Counted from the first letter of the stretch, positions 9,243-17,916 are shown. The stretch: 64,000 bases of DNA from Photobacterium sp. CCB-ST2H9 (GCF_023151555.2 NZ_CP100426.1:806001-870000); one strand, 5' to 3'. Notes: generated by a model from the letters alone, not told the origin. Program-made: numbers and translations.

Positions 9243-10688
9243 ATGAAGCTGACTTCTCTATCATCTCTTTTTTCTTCCATCACTTTTCGTATTGGTGCAA
9301 CGCTGCTCATCGTTATCGTGATTGCGGAACTGATCGCCGGACTGATCTGGTATCAGTCCGGTGCAAAAAAAGAAGCCGAAAACCTGCAGAAAACCATGAC
9401 AAGTCTGATGTCGAATGCCGCAGACACCTATAACTATTTCCATGCGCTGCCCGTGAATTATCGCTACCTGATCCTGAACCAGATACGTGAAATGGGCGGT
9501 ACGCGCTTTTTTATCTCGATTAACCAGCGGAAATTACCCGTCACCCTCCCAACAGCAAATGACCGGACTGAACTGCTGCTTTCAACCGCGCATGATGTAC
9601 TGGGTCAAAAGATAAACCACGCAGAGCAAATCGATATCGCTTTAAGCCGGCGCCAGGACCTGAGGGTCTTCAATTCCGGAATCAAACTGGATGCTCTCCC
9701 GGAAATCTGGGCCAGTTACAGCCTGGCTCTTGGAGACATGGACTTACCCATTGTCGTGATGCAAATCCAGATGTCTGAGCAGGAATGGTTTTATCTGGCA
9801 GCCACCTTACCTGTCCCTTTTTCATCGCTGTCGCCCCAGTTTATCGACCAGAAACAGCTCATGTTCCTGGGTGTCTCTTCACTGCTGTTGGTCCTTTGTA
9901 CGGTCTGGCTGCTGCGAATGGAAATCCGGCCAATTCGCAGGCTGGCTAAAGCCGCAACCCTGATGGGTGGACAGCTCTATGTCGAAGAGGTTGATGAGGA
10001 AGGCAGTAAAGAGACACGGGCAGCCGTCCGTGCTTTTAACAAAATGAACCGGCGGGTTCGTGCTTATATTCGTGACCGGGAAATGTTGTTCGGTGCCATT
10101 TCTCACGACCTGAAGACACCGCTGGCCTGTCTGAAGCTGCGCACAGAAATGCTGGATGATGAACAGGCTAAAGTACGATTTGAAAAAATTCTCGATGAGT
10201 TCGACCTGATGCTGAAAGGTGCGTTGCAATGTATCCGGGATACCGATATCCATGAGGAACCAGAATGGATCGATATGACTCAGATGCTCGAACAATGTGC
10301 CAGCTATTACAACCGCAACGAGCCCAAAGTCCATTTGTTTACCAATGAGCCAATTCATTTTTTGGGTAAGCCTCTGGCAATCAAGCGATGTTTATACAAC
10401 ATCGTCGATAATGCAGTGAAATATGGCAAAAAAGTAGATATTCAGCTGGAATATTCAGAAAAAGACATCCAGATTCAGTTCAGAGACTATGGTCCGGGAC
10501 TCGATAAGAAATGGTCAGAAAAAGTATTCGAACCTTACTTTCGCGTCAATCCGCAAGATGAGCTGGGTTCCGGCCTGGGGTTGACGATATCACGCAGTAT
10601 TGCACGAAGTCACGGTGGTGACCTGACATTACAAAACCATCCTGCGCAGGGGCTAGTCGTGCTAATCCGATTGACGAGAGACACATGA
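9243..10688 (+). CDS. Sensor histidine kinase (second copy)
   Basis: A kinase of about 481 residues, paralogous to that at 818-2257. The ATG at 9243 is preferred over an in-frame TTG at 9231. Transmembrane segments near 15-35 and 205-225 bracket the periplasmic sensor, which contains MGGTRFFIS. The HisKA box is AISHDLKTPLACLKL, the ATPase N-box NIVDNAVKYGKK, followed by FRDYGPGLDKK and GSGLGLTISRS. The start lies 12 bases after the regulator, and the last four bases overlap the binding-protein gene, so translation is probably coupled. Signal input through the binding protein encoded next is inferred from this coupling. Confidence 0.93.
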   Translation: MKLTSLSSLFSSITFRIGATLLIVIVIAELIAGLIWYQSGAKKEAENLQKTMTSLMSNAADTYNYFHALPVNYRYLILNQIREMGGTRFFISINQRKLPVTLPTANDRTELLLSTAHDVLGQKINHAEQIDIALSRRQDLRVFNSGIKLDALPEIWASYSLALGDMDLPIVVMQIQMSEQEWFYLAATLPVPFSSLSPQFIDQKQLMFLGVSSLLLVLCTVWLLRMEIRPIRRLAKAATLMGGQLYVEEVDEEGSKETRAAVRAFNKMNRRVRAYIRDREMLFGAISHDLKTPLACLKLRTEMLDDEQAKVRFEKILDEFDLMLKGALQCIRDTDIHEEPEWIDMTQMLEQCASYYNRNEPKVHLFTNEPIHFLGKPLAIKRCLYNIVDNAVKYGKKVDIQLEYSEKDIQIQFRDYGPGLDKKWSEKVFEPYFRVNPQDELGSGLGLTISRSIARSHGGDLTLQNHPAQGLVVLIRLTRDT

Positions 10689-11950
10689 AACGATTCCTTC
10701 TTTTCTGCATCTGTGCATTGACGCTGCCAGTTTCTGCCTCAGAACCAGCTTCATCACCAACGTCATCGATGAAAGAAATCGAATTTTTGCACTGGTGGAC
10801 CGCCAAAGGTGAAGTTGCTGCCTTCAATCTGGTCAGAGAAGCACTGGATAATGCAGGTGTCCATATTTTGGATCTGCCCGTCCCGGGTGGCGGTGGAGAT
10901 ACAGCCATGTCTATCCTGCAGGCACGTGCTATCGCGGGAACGCCGCCAGATCTGGTCCAGCTGGAGGGGCCTTCCATTCAATCCTGGGCGGCGCTGGGTT
11001 TTCTCCATCAATTAGATAAGGTTGCAGCAGACGGCAACTGGCAGGAAAACCTCTTACCTATTGCCCGGGATGTCAATCAGTATCAGGGACACTATGTGGC
11101 CATACCGATCACAGTCCATCGCCTGAACTGGATGTGGATTAACCGTAAGGTTCTCCGGACATACGGACTGGCTATTCCCACCACCTGGGATGAACTCATT
11201 GATGTTTTCGCCCGCCTGAAGAAACAAGGTGTAGAGCCGCTGGCTCTGGGTAAGGAACAGTGGCAAATTGCATTGCTGTTTGAAAATCTGGCCTTTGGCT
11301 ACGGCGGTGCCGATTATTACCAGCGTGCCTTTATCAACATGGACCCCGAAGCGCTTAACAGTCAGATAACCTATGACATTCTGGCGAGATTCAGAGCCAT
11401 CAGCCAACTCGTCAAACCCGGGATGTCACACATGCGCTGGGACGAAGGTACTCAATTACTGATTGAAGGTGAGCGGGCATTTCAGATTTCCGGGGACTGG
11501 GTGCTGGGCGAACTGCTTGCCGGAAAAGTGAGTATTCCGGACGCGATCGGATGTTACCCCACCCCATCGAAACAAACGGGCTTTATTTACAATATGGACA
11601 GCTTTGCCCTATTTGACAGCCCGCGGACCCATCCGGAGACAGCTAAGATTGTCAGTCAGACATTGTCTTCCCCTGCCTTCCTGAAAGCCTTCAACAAAGT
11701 GAAAGGGTCCATTCCTGCAAGGAAAGATATTACATTAGATGGCTTTAACCGCTGTTCTGTGAAAGCAAAAGCAGACATGCTTACCGCTTCCCAAACCGGC
11801 CAATTGATCCCAAGTATTGTTGATTCCATGGCGGTCAGCCCACTGGTACAACAGGCGACATCCAGTGAAATTCTTCGTTTTTTTAATGATGACAATATGA
11901 AGCCTGAAGACTTTATTCTTCATTTGCAAAATATTCCGCGGGGGGGATGA
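10685..11950 (+). CDS. Sugar-type ABC solute-binding protein, complete paralogue
   Basis: A 421-residue periplasmic protein with a clear signal peptide (MKRFLLFCICALTLPVSA). The mature part starts with IEFLHWWTAKGE and has GGGGDTAMS and the domain-linking region GHYVAIPITVHRLNWMWI, matching the partial protein at 1-757 almost motif for motif. The ATG overlaps the kinase stop codon (ATGA), showing tight coupling to the sensor rather than to a permease. The family (cluster of maltose- and glucose-type binding proteins) binds sugars. I infer a sensory role comparable to ChvE-VirA or LuxP-LuxQ. No terminator is obvious after the gene. Confidence 0.9.
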   Translation: MKRFLLFCICALTLPVSASEPASSPTSSMKEIEFLHWWTAKGEVAAFNLVREALDNAGVHILDLPVPGGGGDTAMSILQARAIAGTPPDLVQLEGPSIQSWAALGFLHQLDKVAADGNWQENLLPIARDVNQYQGHYVAIPITVHRLNWMWINRKVLRTYGLAIPTTWDELIDVFARLKKQGVEPLALGKEQWQIALLFENLAFGYGGADYYQRAFINMDPEALNSQITYDILARFRAISQLVKPGMSHMRWDEGTQLLIEGERAFQISGDWVLGELLAGKVSIPDAIGCYPTPSKQTGFIYNMDSFALFDSPRTHPETAKIVSQTLSSPAFLKAFNKVKGSIPARKDITLDGFNRCSVKAKADMLTASQTGQLIPSIVDSMAVSPLVQQATSSEILRFFNDDNMKPEDFILHLQNIPRGG

Positions 11951-12341
11951 AAAATAATCGATGTTCATTGAACGGTTTTTCAAAGATTGAAAATCCTCCC
12001 ATTACCAAAGCACTCACATATAAACTATCAGTCCCCAAGTGATCAGCCATGCTTTCAGATATCGTATTGTCTGCATGACATTGGCAGAGCTCCCATCCAG
12101 AAATTGATTCCAGTAAAAATGACTCTCGTGAGATCACTCTAAGAACGTGTATTGAAACCTGTGAAGCAGAATTCATTGAACTACATATACTGTTGTATTC
12201 AAAATATACAAACTCTCCGTTCGAAATCACATGGAATCTTCATTCAAGGGAAACAAGTGAGCATTCAAGCCCTCCTAATTCTTGCTCTCCTTGTGCCCCT
12301 CAAATCACCATTCCAACCCAAAACCAAAAAGGAAAATAATC
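11951..12341. other. Non-coding stretch upstream of the peptide locus
   Basis: About 390 bases without a supported gene. Short frames on both strands are broken by stops and have no ribosome binding site. It probably contains the promoter of the following regulator gene. The boundary between the sugar-sensing operon and the peptide locus lies here. Confidence 0.4.
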
Positions 12342-12762
12342 ATGTCGAATCATGGAAATCTAATTAACACATCACTCATTAAAGCAATGCGATTAAAAAA
12401 AAGGGTTAAGTCAAGAAGATCTGGTCAATGAAAGTCTGGAGCGCCATTGTTATATATCGATCGCAACGCTCAAACGGATAGAGTCAGGACAGAAGGCATC
12501 CAATACAACACTGAAAAAACTCGCGAAATTCTTTCAAGTAAAAACGGACGACCTGCTCCTTCCTGTCGCTCCTCATGCTGAGGTCAATTTTCCCAAATGG
12601 CAGAGCACCACCATTCACTGGAAGCCAAGTTTGACCCAGAAGAGTGACGAATCCCTGCAGCCGCTCAGCCATGCCTGCTTAACACTTTATTTATTGCTTC
12701 AAGAATCAGAAGAGCATCCGTCAATGAAAGAAATGTTCACCCATCACTCACCTTCAAACTGA
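12342..12762 (+). pseudogene. XRE-family HTH regulator, frameshifted in an A8 run
   Basis: The ATG at 12342 follows an AAGGAAAAT site and reads MSNHGNLINTSLIKAMRLKK, then runs into a stop after 32 codons. Removing one A from the eight-A run at 12395-12402 restores a frame of about 139 codons containing GLSQEDLV and ISIATLKRIESGQKAS, then LKKLAKFFQVKTDDLLL. That is a classic XRE/lambda-repressor helix-turn-helix. The C-terminal 60 residues are unknown. It precedes the protease and peptide genes and would be their natural regulator. The shift may be a real mutation, a slippage-based switch or a homopolymer sequencing error; the sequence cannot tell these apart. Confidence 0.75.
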
Positions 12763-12980
12763 TACCAAAGCGATACGGCATACCAAAAAAAATTTAAGTA
12801 TCTTTACTTACAAGTTCAGGAAATTCATTGCATATCAGGCAAGGAATAACATCTGAACTTGAATAACACGACAGATTTTTAAACACAGAAAAATCTCTGA
12901 TATCCGACGTTACAGCTTGTTTTTTTATGTATGGATGAAGTTCAGAGACTGACTGAATAATAAACCGATTGGAGTCTTCA

Positions 12981-14993
12981 ATGGTTATGGAATCAGCAGT
13001 CGAGCAGGAACTTGTCTCTGTTCTCGAGCAATTAAAAACTGCAGGTAAACACGGCGCGGGGATAAATGTGGCTGTCATTGATGGTGCAATTCAACATAAC
13101 CATCCGATGCTCACTCATCTTTCAATCCAGCAAGCTGGAGAGGTTCAGCAAGCACAGACAAAGCATGGCACTGCTGTCTGTAGCTTAATTGCTGGGCAGG
13201 GAGTCGGCTTGGCAACCGATCTGAATATCATAAGTTTTCCCGTTTTCCATGAAGACAATGAAGGGAATATCAGCGGTTGTTCAGAGCGAATACTCGCGAA
13301 AGCAATCACACAAGCATGTCACTATCAGTGCGACATCATTAACATCAGCGGCGCATCACTTTCGCTCAATGGTCGCGGAACGGACGAATTACGTAAAGCA
13401 ATCAAATTATGCCAAGACGCTGGTGTTCTTGTGGTTGCTGCGGTGGGAAATGAAGGACAGAACACGGAAAGCATACCCGCATCTCTCGATTCCGTGCTTG
13501 CCGTGGGTGCGTGTGATCGCGAAGGAATACCGGCCATTTTTAATAATCATGGCCAACGTCTAGTCAAGAAGATGTTACTGGCGCCCGGTGTGCTCATGCC
13601 TGTGGCGACTCCTGATAACCAAATTACCAGTGTGAGTGGCAGCAGCTTTGCGACGCCAATCGTCTCAGGCATCTGCGCTTTACTCATCAACGCACTCCAT
13701 TTAGATAGATGTGCATCAGACACCCCAGAACGGTTACGCAAAATTCTGTTTGAAACTGCCTCATTCATGTATGTGAACAGCCCAAACCGTTCCGGCGTTG
13801 TCGTACATCGAATCAATCTTTCTGCTTTGTTAAGACACGTTGTGCGCAAAACAAATCACTCAAATCTGAAACCACCACCCAAAAGGACGAATGCCATGTC
13901 AAACCACGAACCCTCAACACATGCTGTTGAACCCAACCCAATGCAGTCGGCTGAATGTAGGCCACAAGTGGCTGATGATATCAGTGACCTTGAACCGGGG
14001 CTCATTGATACCCTTGAATCAAGCGTGCAGGATGAACCAGAGATAAGTTCGGCAGAACTGTCATCGGGGAACCTTTCTGGCTATGAAACATGTGAGCCAG
14101 CCGCGCTGAAATTACCCCGGATCGCTGATCCAGCGGCAAACCGCTATGTACACGGAGAACCCAGACCTGTCAGGGCACAAGCCATTAAAGATGCCCGTGA
14201 AATTCAGGGGGCAGAGAAAGTCTTCCTGATTGGCACCATTGGATACGATTTTGGGACAGAGGCCCGTCTGGATTACTTCACTCAAGTGATGGGCAATAAA
14301 GATTCACATCCGTTTGATCCGGAGTGTATGGCGCAACACCTGAACACAGGCGATAACGCAGAACAGTCAAATGCGCTGATTTGGACGCTGAAAATTGATG
14401 GGATACCGGTTTATGCCATTGACCCGGACAGTGAATTTGCTGTGCTGCAATATGCCCGTTTAGTCAGCTTTTTACATGAACAGGAAACTGCCGGTGTGGA
14501 GCGTGTTTCTATCGCAGGTGTCGTGACCGGAGAAACCCGACTGTTTAATGGTCATGTCATTCCTAAGGTCTCCCCTGTCCTGCGAGGCATGTTCAATTGG
14601 AAATCCGAAACATTAGCAGAACTGGTCATGGGCGAGACGAAAGATACAGCCAAAACGGCTGAAATGACCAATTTCCTCAACCGGATCTATTACGAGCTGC
14701 GTAACCGGGGGCTCAATTCACAGGAACGTGCAATCAATTATGCAGCCACAAATGCATATCAGATGAAAGAAATTTTCGATGATGCCTTCGAAGAGAATCT
14801 GTTCCTAAATCGCATCAGCGCTGAACAGAGCCCTGTCAGTCGGCCGGAATCAGATTGCTGGGATGTCATTCTGGAATTCTTTAACCCGAAAGAGCGCTTA
14901 ACCGCAGCGCGGAAACTCTATCGCTATACCGTGGATGTCAGCGACGTGATACCTGTCACCATCGGAACTTTACGGACCTGGCACGCCTATTAA
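12981..14993 (+). CDS. Subtilisin-like protease of PatA/PatG (cyanobactin) type
   Basis: About 670 residues from the ATG at 12981, which has TTGGAG six bases upstream. The S8 domain (about 1-280) carries the catalytic Asp in VAVIDGAIQ (residue 34), His in KHGTAV (62) and Ser in SGSSFATP (222), with the oxyanion Asn in AAVGNEG (157). A low-complexity acidic linker (about 300-395) follows. The C-terminal domain (about 405-670) begins PRPVRAQAIKD and contains FLIGTIGYDFGTEAR, which I recognise as the C-terminal domain of cyanobactin maturation proteases. No signal peptide, so it is cytoplasmic. It probably cleaves or cyclises the 49-residue peptide encoded 98 bases downstream. No YcaO or prenyltransferase gene is nearby, so it is not a standard cyanobactin cluster. 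Confidence 0.88.
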   Translation: MVMESAVEQELVSVLEQLKTAGKHGAGINVAVIDGAIQHNHPMLTHLSIQQAGEVQQAQTKHGTAVCSLIAGQGVGLATDLNIISFPVFHEDNEGNISGCSERILAKAITQACHYQCDIINISGASLSLNGRGTDELRKAIKLCQDAGVLVVAAVGNEGQNTESIPASLDSVLAVGACDREGIPAIFNNHGQRLVKKMLLAPGVLMPVATPDNQITSVSGSSFATPIVSGICALLINALHLDRCASDTPERLRKILFETASFMYVNSPNRSGVVVHRINLSALLRHVVRKTNHSNLKPPPKRTNAMSNHEPSTHAVEPNPMQSAECRPQVADDISDLEPGLIDTLESSVQDEPEISSAELSSGNLSGYETCEPAALKLPRIADPAANRYVHGEPRPVRAQAIKDAREIQGAEKVFLIGTIGYDFGTEARLDYFTQVMGNKDSHPFDPECMAQHLNTGDNAEQSNALIWTLKIDGIPVYAIDPDSEFAVLQYARLVSFLHEQETAGVERVSIAGVVTGETRLFNGHVIPKVSPVLRGMFNWKSETLAELVMGETKDTAKTAEMTNFLNRIYYELRNRGLNSQERAINYAATNAYQMKEIFDDAFEENLFLNRISAEQSPVSRPESDCWDVILEFFNPKERLTAARKLYRYTVDVSDVIPVTIGTLRTWHAY

Positions 14994-15043
14994 TTTCGTG
15001 CCGGTCAACAGAATTGCTGCCAGGTTGTTTCGCAGCATATCCC

Positions 15044-15058
15044 TGAGGCTGCGCCTCA
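15044..15058 (+). other. Small hairpin between protease and peptide genes
   Basis: Arms TGAGGC and GCCTCA around TGC, about 20 bases upstream of the peptide gene's ribosome binding site and without a T-run. It could be an RNA processing or stability element that lets the peptide be made at a different level from the protease; this is inference. Confidence 0.3.
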
Positions 15059-15091
15059 AAATAAAACTGTAAATCTCAATAGGAGAATATT

Positions 15092-15241
15092 ATGAAACTT
15101 CCAACTCAAGCACAAAGCGTTGACCGTTCAAATCGTATTGCACAAGCCAAAGCTGCGGGTGTCAACCCTGCATTTTGGGGAAGCGTACGGAACGTACTGA
15201 AAAAAGCAGGTCAAGCCGCTCTGCAAGGTGTACTGAGCTAA
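15092..15241 (+). CDS. Candidate RiPP precursor peptide, 49 residues
   Basis: A short gene with a strong AGGAG site six bases before the ATG and its own terminator right after the stop. Residues 1-12 read MKLPTQAQSVDR. The pattern L-P-x-Q-x-Q-x-V-x-R matches the start of cyanobactin precursor leaders as I remember them (PatE: LPQQGQPVIR). Residues 13-22 are polar and Ala-rich. Residues 23-49 (from GVNPAFWGS, ending ALQGVLS) have Arg33, Lys37 and Lys38, no acidic residue and an amphipathic spacing, like cationic helical antimicrobial peptides. There are no Cys residues, and no Ser/Thr-rich core for lanthionines. It lies directly after the PatA/PatG-type protease, its probable processing enzyme. 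The cleavage site and any modification are unknown. Confidence 0.82.
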   Translation: MKLPTQAQSVDRSNRIAQAKAAGVNPAFWGSVRNVLKKAGQAALQGVLS

Positions 15242-15249
15242 ATCAGTAC

Positions 15250-15279
15250 AACGCGCGGCTGAACCAGTCGCGCGTTTTT
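15250..15279 (+). terminator. Intrinsic terminator of the peptide gene
   Basis: Arms AACGCGCG and CGCGCGTT with an 11-base loop, followed directly by a T-run. It sits nine bases after the peptide stop codon, so the peptide mRNA ends here and the next gene is at most partly read through. Confidence 0.88.
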
Positions 15280-15325
15280 CCAAACATATTCTTAATCACT
15301 TACAGCAATACTTGAGGAAAATGTC

Positions 15326-15814
15326 ATGTCGAAAATAATTGTCTTCAGTGGACATGGAATGTGGCCGCTTGGCAGTGATGCCTTTGTTCAAGTGCCCGCA
15401 GGATGTCATTTTAAGTTTTATACTCTCAACGCCAAACTAATGTCTGATGCATTTGGGGGAGAGTTGGATCAAGGTCGAATTAAAGGTTTGGAACCGGAAC
15501 AAGAAGCTAAACAATATACGCATATTCCTAATATGCGACTCTATCCGCCTGAAGGTTTGAACATACGTGCGCCAAACTCTACAACCTGGCATCAGATTAA
15601 ATACAATGACCCAGTACCGGCTGATGACCTCAACATTCAGGTCACAGTTGACAGTGTTTATTCAGATGGTGTTAATCTCACTACTTTGTTTGAATATCTC
15701 TCTCCAGCTATACATCAAGCTAAAGAAGTGATCTTTATCTGGGCTGCCTGCCGTGAAGTTAATCTATCCGACAGTGGTGGGAAAGAAATAGGTGTCAATA
15801 TTACCCAAAAATAA
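15326..15814 (+). CDS. GHG-motif protein, possibly Stv/caspase-like fold
   Basis: A 162-residue soluble protein with a good AGGAAAATGTC start context. It begins IIVFSGHGMWPLGS and later has VQVPAGCHFKFYTLNAKL and EVIFIWAACREV near residues 137-148. The order beta-strand, GHG, then beta-strand and AAC-R recalls the His-Cys arrangement of caspase-like/CHAT proteins, and the N-terminal motif recalls the putative adhesin Stv domain; both are memory-based and uncertain. There is no signal peptide. It lies between two terminators downstream of the peptide gene and may have its own promoter in the 45-base gap. It could be a second processing enzyme or an immunity factor. Confidence 0.6.
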   Translation: MSKIIVFSGHGMWPLGSDAFVQVPAGCHFKFYTLNAKLMSDAFGGELDQGRIKGLEPEQEAKQYTHIPNMRLYPPEGLNIRAPNSTTWHQIKYNDPVPADDLNIQVTVDSVYSDGVNLTTLFEYLSPAIHQAKEVIFIWAACREVNLSDSGGKEIGVNITQK

Positions 15815-15827
15815 GTAATCAAAAAGA

Positions 15828-15876
15828 AACAGGCTCATTGATGATTCATCCAGAGAAAGCAATGAGCCTGTTCTTT
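15828..15876 (+). terminator. Intrinsic terminator after the GHG-motif gene
   Basis: Perfect 13-bp arms (AACAGGCTCATTG and CAATGAGCCTGTT) around a 19-base loop, followed by CTTTAATT. It lies 13 bases after the stop codon. Confidence 0.85.
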
Positions 15877-15982
15877 AATTACTATGCAGAATTAAATTAT
15901 GATATTCCTTTGATATGTGGCAATTGAATACTTTATATAAAATACGGATAACCAACTTATGTAAAAAACGTCCGGAGGCATT

Positions 15983-16741
15983 GTGTATACATCAGCGTTC
16001 GTTGGACCTTGGGTTCAAGGTGGAAGAGCTTTTCATACAGCCCTTAAAATGTATTGGAGACAAGATAGAATGATCCGTTCAACAGGACGATCAATCTTTG
16101 AAGAACAATGGACAAACTTCGTCGATTGCATCTGTCATGAACCAGGAAAAGATCTGTTTTTGGCTGCCTCTTTAACAACACCTGTTTTTCTGGAACTGAT
16201 TCATCATGCGATGGATAGAGAGTTAAACCCAAACAGAAACTTATATGAAGGGTATGTCTGGCATGACATTCAGTCACATTTCGAAGCAGAGAAAGACCGT
16301 GATATTCATTCGGTGAAACAAGAATTAGAGTCCTCCATCATCACCCAGGAAAATGCATTCCGGAAAGTCGTGAGAGAAACGGTCCTCTCAGATACCCATG
16401 AATTTCACGCTTGGTATACCATATCAGTGAGACGTTTTTTTGATGATTTATTTCACGCCTATCAAGCTGATTCTGTAGCTGAACCAGTCGTTGCTAGAGA
16501 TTCAGCCGTGTTGATAAATTATGAACATGACTTTGCGACAATAAAAAATTTATGCACCTTGATAATCATTCTGTTTTTTGTGGATATGATATCCCCCGCA
16601 GTTGAAATTGCTTTTAACCTTTTTCAGGATGAAACCGTAAATACACCGGTGCTGGATGAAATCTTTGCTACAGGAACAACGGCTGTCATCGGTGCGATCG
16701 TCTGGGGATTAAAAGGGTTAACCGGACATCATCGCTCATAA
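15983..16741 (+). CDS. Unknown membrane-anchored protein of the peptide locus
   Basis: A 252-residue protein starting with GTG four bases after GGAGG. Most of it is soluble and helical, with many charged residues. A hydrophobic segment near 190-212 (LCTLIIILFFVDMI) and a weaker one near 228-245 (TGTTAVIGAIVWGLKGL) suggest a C-terminal membrane hairpin or anchor. I do not recognise a family. As the last rightward gene of the locus it is a candidate self-protection protein against the cationic peptide, or a membrane-acting partner. The next gene runs in the opposite direction. Confidence 0.7.
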   Translation: MYTSAFVGPWVQGGRAFHTALKMYWRQDRMIRSTGRSIFEEQWTNFVDCICHEPGKDLFLAASLTTPVFLELIHHAMDRELNPNRNLYEGYVWHDIQSHFEAEKDRDIHSVKQELESSIITQENAFRKVVRETVLSDTHEFHAWYTISVRRFFDDLFHAYQADSVAEPVVARDSAVLINYEHDFATIKNLCTLIIILFFVDMISPAVEIAFNLFQDETVNTPVLDEIFATGTTAVIGAIVWGLKGLTGHHRS

Positions 16742-16769
16742 AACAAATATCCAACATCACATTGATTTT

Positions 16770-17765
16770 TCAATCTCGTTCAATACTGGACACAGGCAAT
16801 GCGTTCAGCCAGGTCAATAGCGTTGGCAGCACATCAGGTGCCATTGCGTCCTGTTCCATCCACATCAGCTTGATCCACTGCAACAAGCCAAACTGCTGCG
16901 AATGAAAGGTGTCCGCTTTGAGTAAACCATGACTGGCATTTTTGATCAGCTGCGTTGTTACCCAGGGGTTCGGATGCACTTGCCACCAGCGATATTCTGA
17001 CCGGGCATCAACATTGAGGTCTTGATCTCCCCAAAGCAACAGGGTCGGAATAGCAATGTGCGGATAATCTGCCACAGCGTTCGATTGAAAATTACGCAGC
17101 ACGAATGAATACCGTTCCTTCGAAAGATCACCCTCCCCGACAACAGACTGATAATGCAGAAAAGAAGGCTGAGTGCGCAATAATGCAATCTCTTTGTCGT
17201 AATCAGCTAAACCCGCCTTAAGCGTTTCCGAAGATGCTCCGGTGATTGCCAGTCTTGTTCTGGCGTAATACCTTCCCTGAGCGATCCAGTCAGATGCGAA
17301 ACCAATACCGATCATGAAGCCAAAGTCAGAGGGCTGTTTTGCCAGTTCAGGGAGCACCCAGCCCGCCTGACTGAAACCGACCAATCCGGTCTGTTTTGAT
17401 GTAAAACCATATTTATCTTGAACAGCTTTTGCGGCAGCCCGAACTTCGGACTGACGATCGGACATTGACTGATTCAGCCAGCGTCCAGTCGATTTTCCCA
17501 CACCGGGTTTATCCCAGCTAAAAATAGCAAAGCCCTTCTCCCTCAGAGGTTGCCAGAAAATGGCATAATACCCATCGGCGTCATAAGTCATCGCGCCATC
17601 ACCATGGACAAAAAGCAGTACAGCCTTTGCATGCTGGCCATTCAAAGGCGCCAGATATTGCCCGGAGAGCTGATGCCCAGTATGCAGAAATACCACTTCT
17701 TCTGACGCAATGGCGCACCAAGACCAAGTCCAAAGACAAAACAGGAACAAGCAACGTTGAAACAT
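16770..17765 (-). CDS. Exported alpha/beta hydrolase
   Basis: About 331 residues from the ATG at 17765, which has AAGGAG six bases upstream; an in-frame TTG at 17783 lies before that site and is less likely. The signal peptide runs from MFQRCLFLFCLW to CAIA-SEE. The fold is shown by VLLFVHGDGAM (oxyanion region), SWDKPGVGKS, the nucleophile elbow GFSQAGW and a late acidic/His pair in LLLWGDQDLNVD and NASHGLLK. It is probably a periplasmic esterase or peptidase of the dienelactone hydrolase-like group; the substrate is unknown. It is transcribed towards the peptide locus and stands alone. Confidence 0.82.
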   Translation of the reverse strand: MFQRCLFLFCLWTWSWCAIASEEVVFLHTGHQLSGQYLAPLNGQHAKAVLLFVHGDGAMTYDADGYYAIFWQPLREKGFAIFSWDKPGVGKSTGRWLNQSMSDRQSEVRAAAKAVQDKYGFTSKQTGLVGFSQAGWVLPELAKQPSDFGFMIGIGFASDWIAQGRYYARTRLAITGASSETLKAGLADYDKEIALLRTQPSFLHYQSVVGEGDLSKERYSFVLRNFQSNAVADYPHIAIPTLLLWGDQDLNVDARSEYRWWQVHPNPWVTTQLIKNASHGLLKADTFHSQQFGLLQWIKLMWMEQDAMAPDVLPTLLTWLNALPVSSIERD

Positions 17766-17916
17766 GGATAACTCCTTTTTCAACCATCCAGGATAATCAT
17801 GTGGAAGAATGCACCCTAATTTTAAACGTTTGAGTTTACACTTCGTCTGTTAAAAAAAGTGCAGGTACATCAAGAAAGAATACATTGCGCGAAATATCTG
17901 CCTTCATCAATAAAGA

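Noticed and set aside
11913-12230. Minus-strand 105-codon frame after the second binding-protein gene
   Set aside because: It overlaps the 3' end of the real gene, has no ribosome binding site and no family-like motif.
12794-13078. Minus-strand 94-codon frame between regulator and protease genes
   Set aside because: It overlaps the protease start on the other strand and lacks a start context; treated as chance coding.
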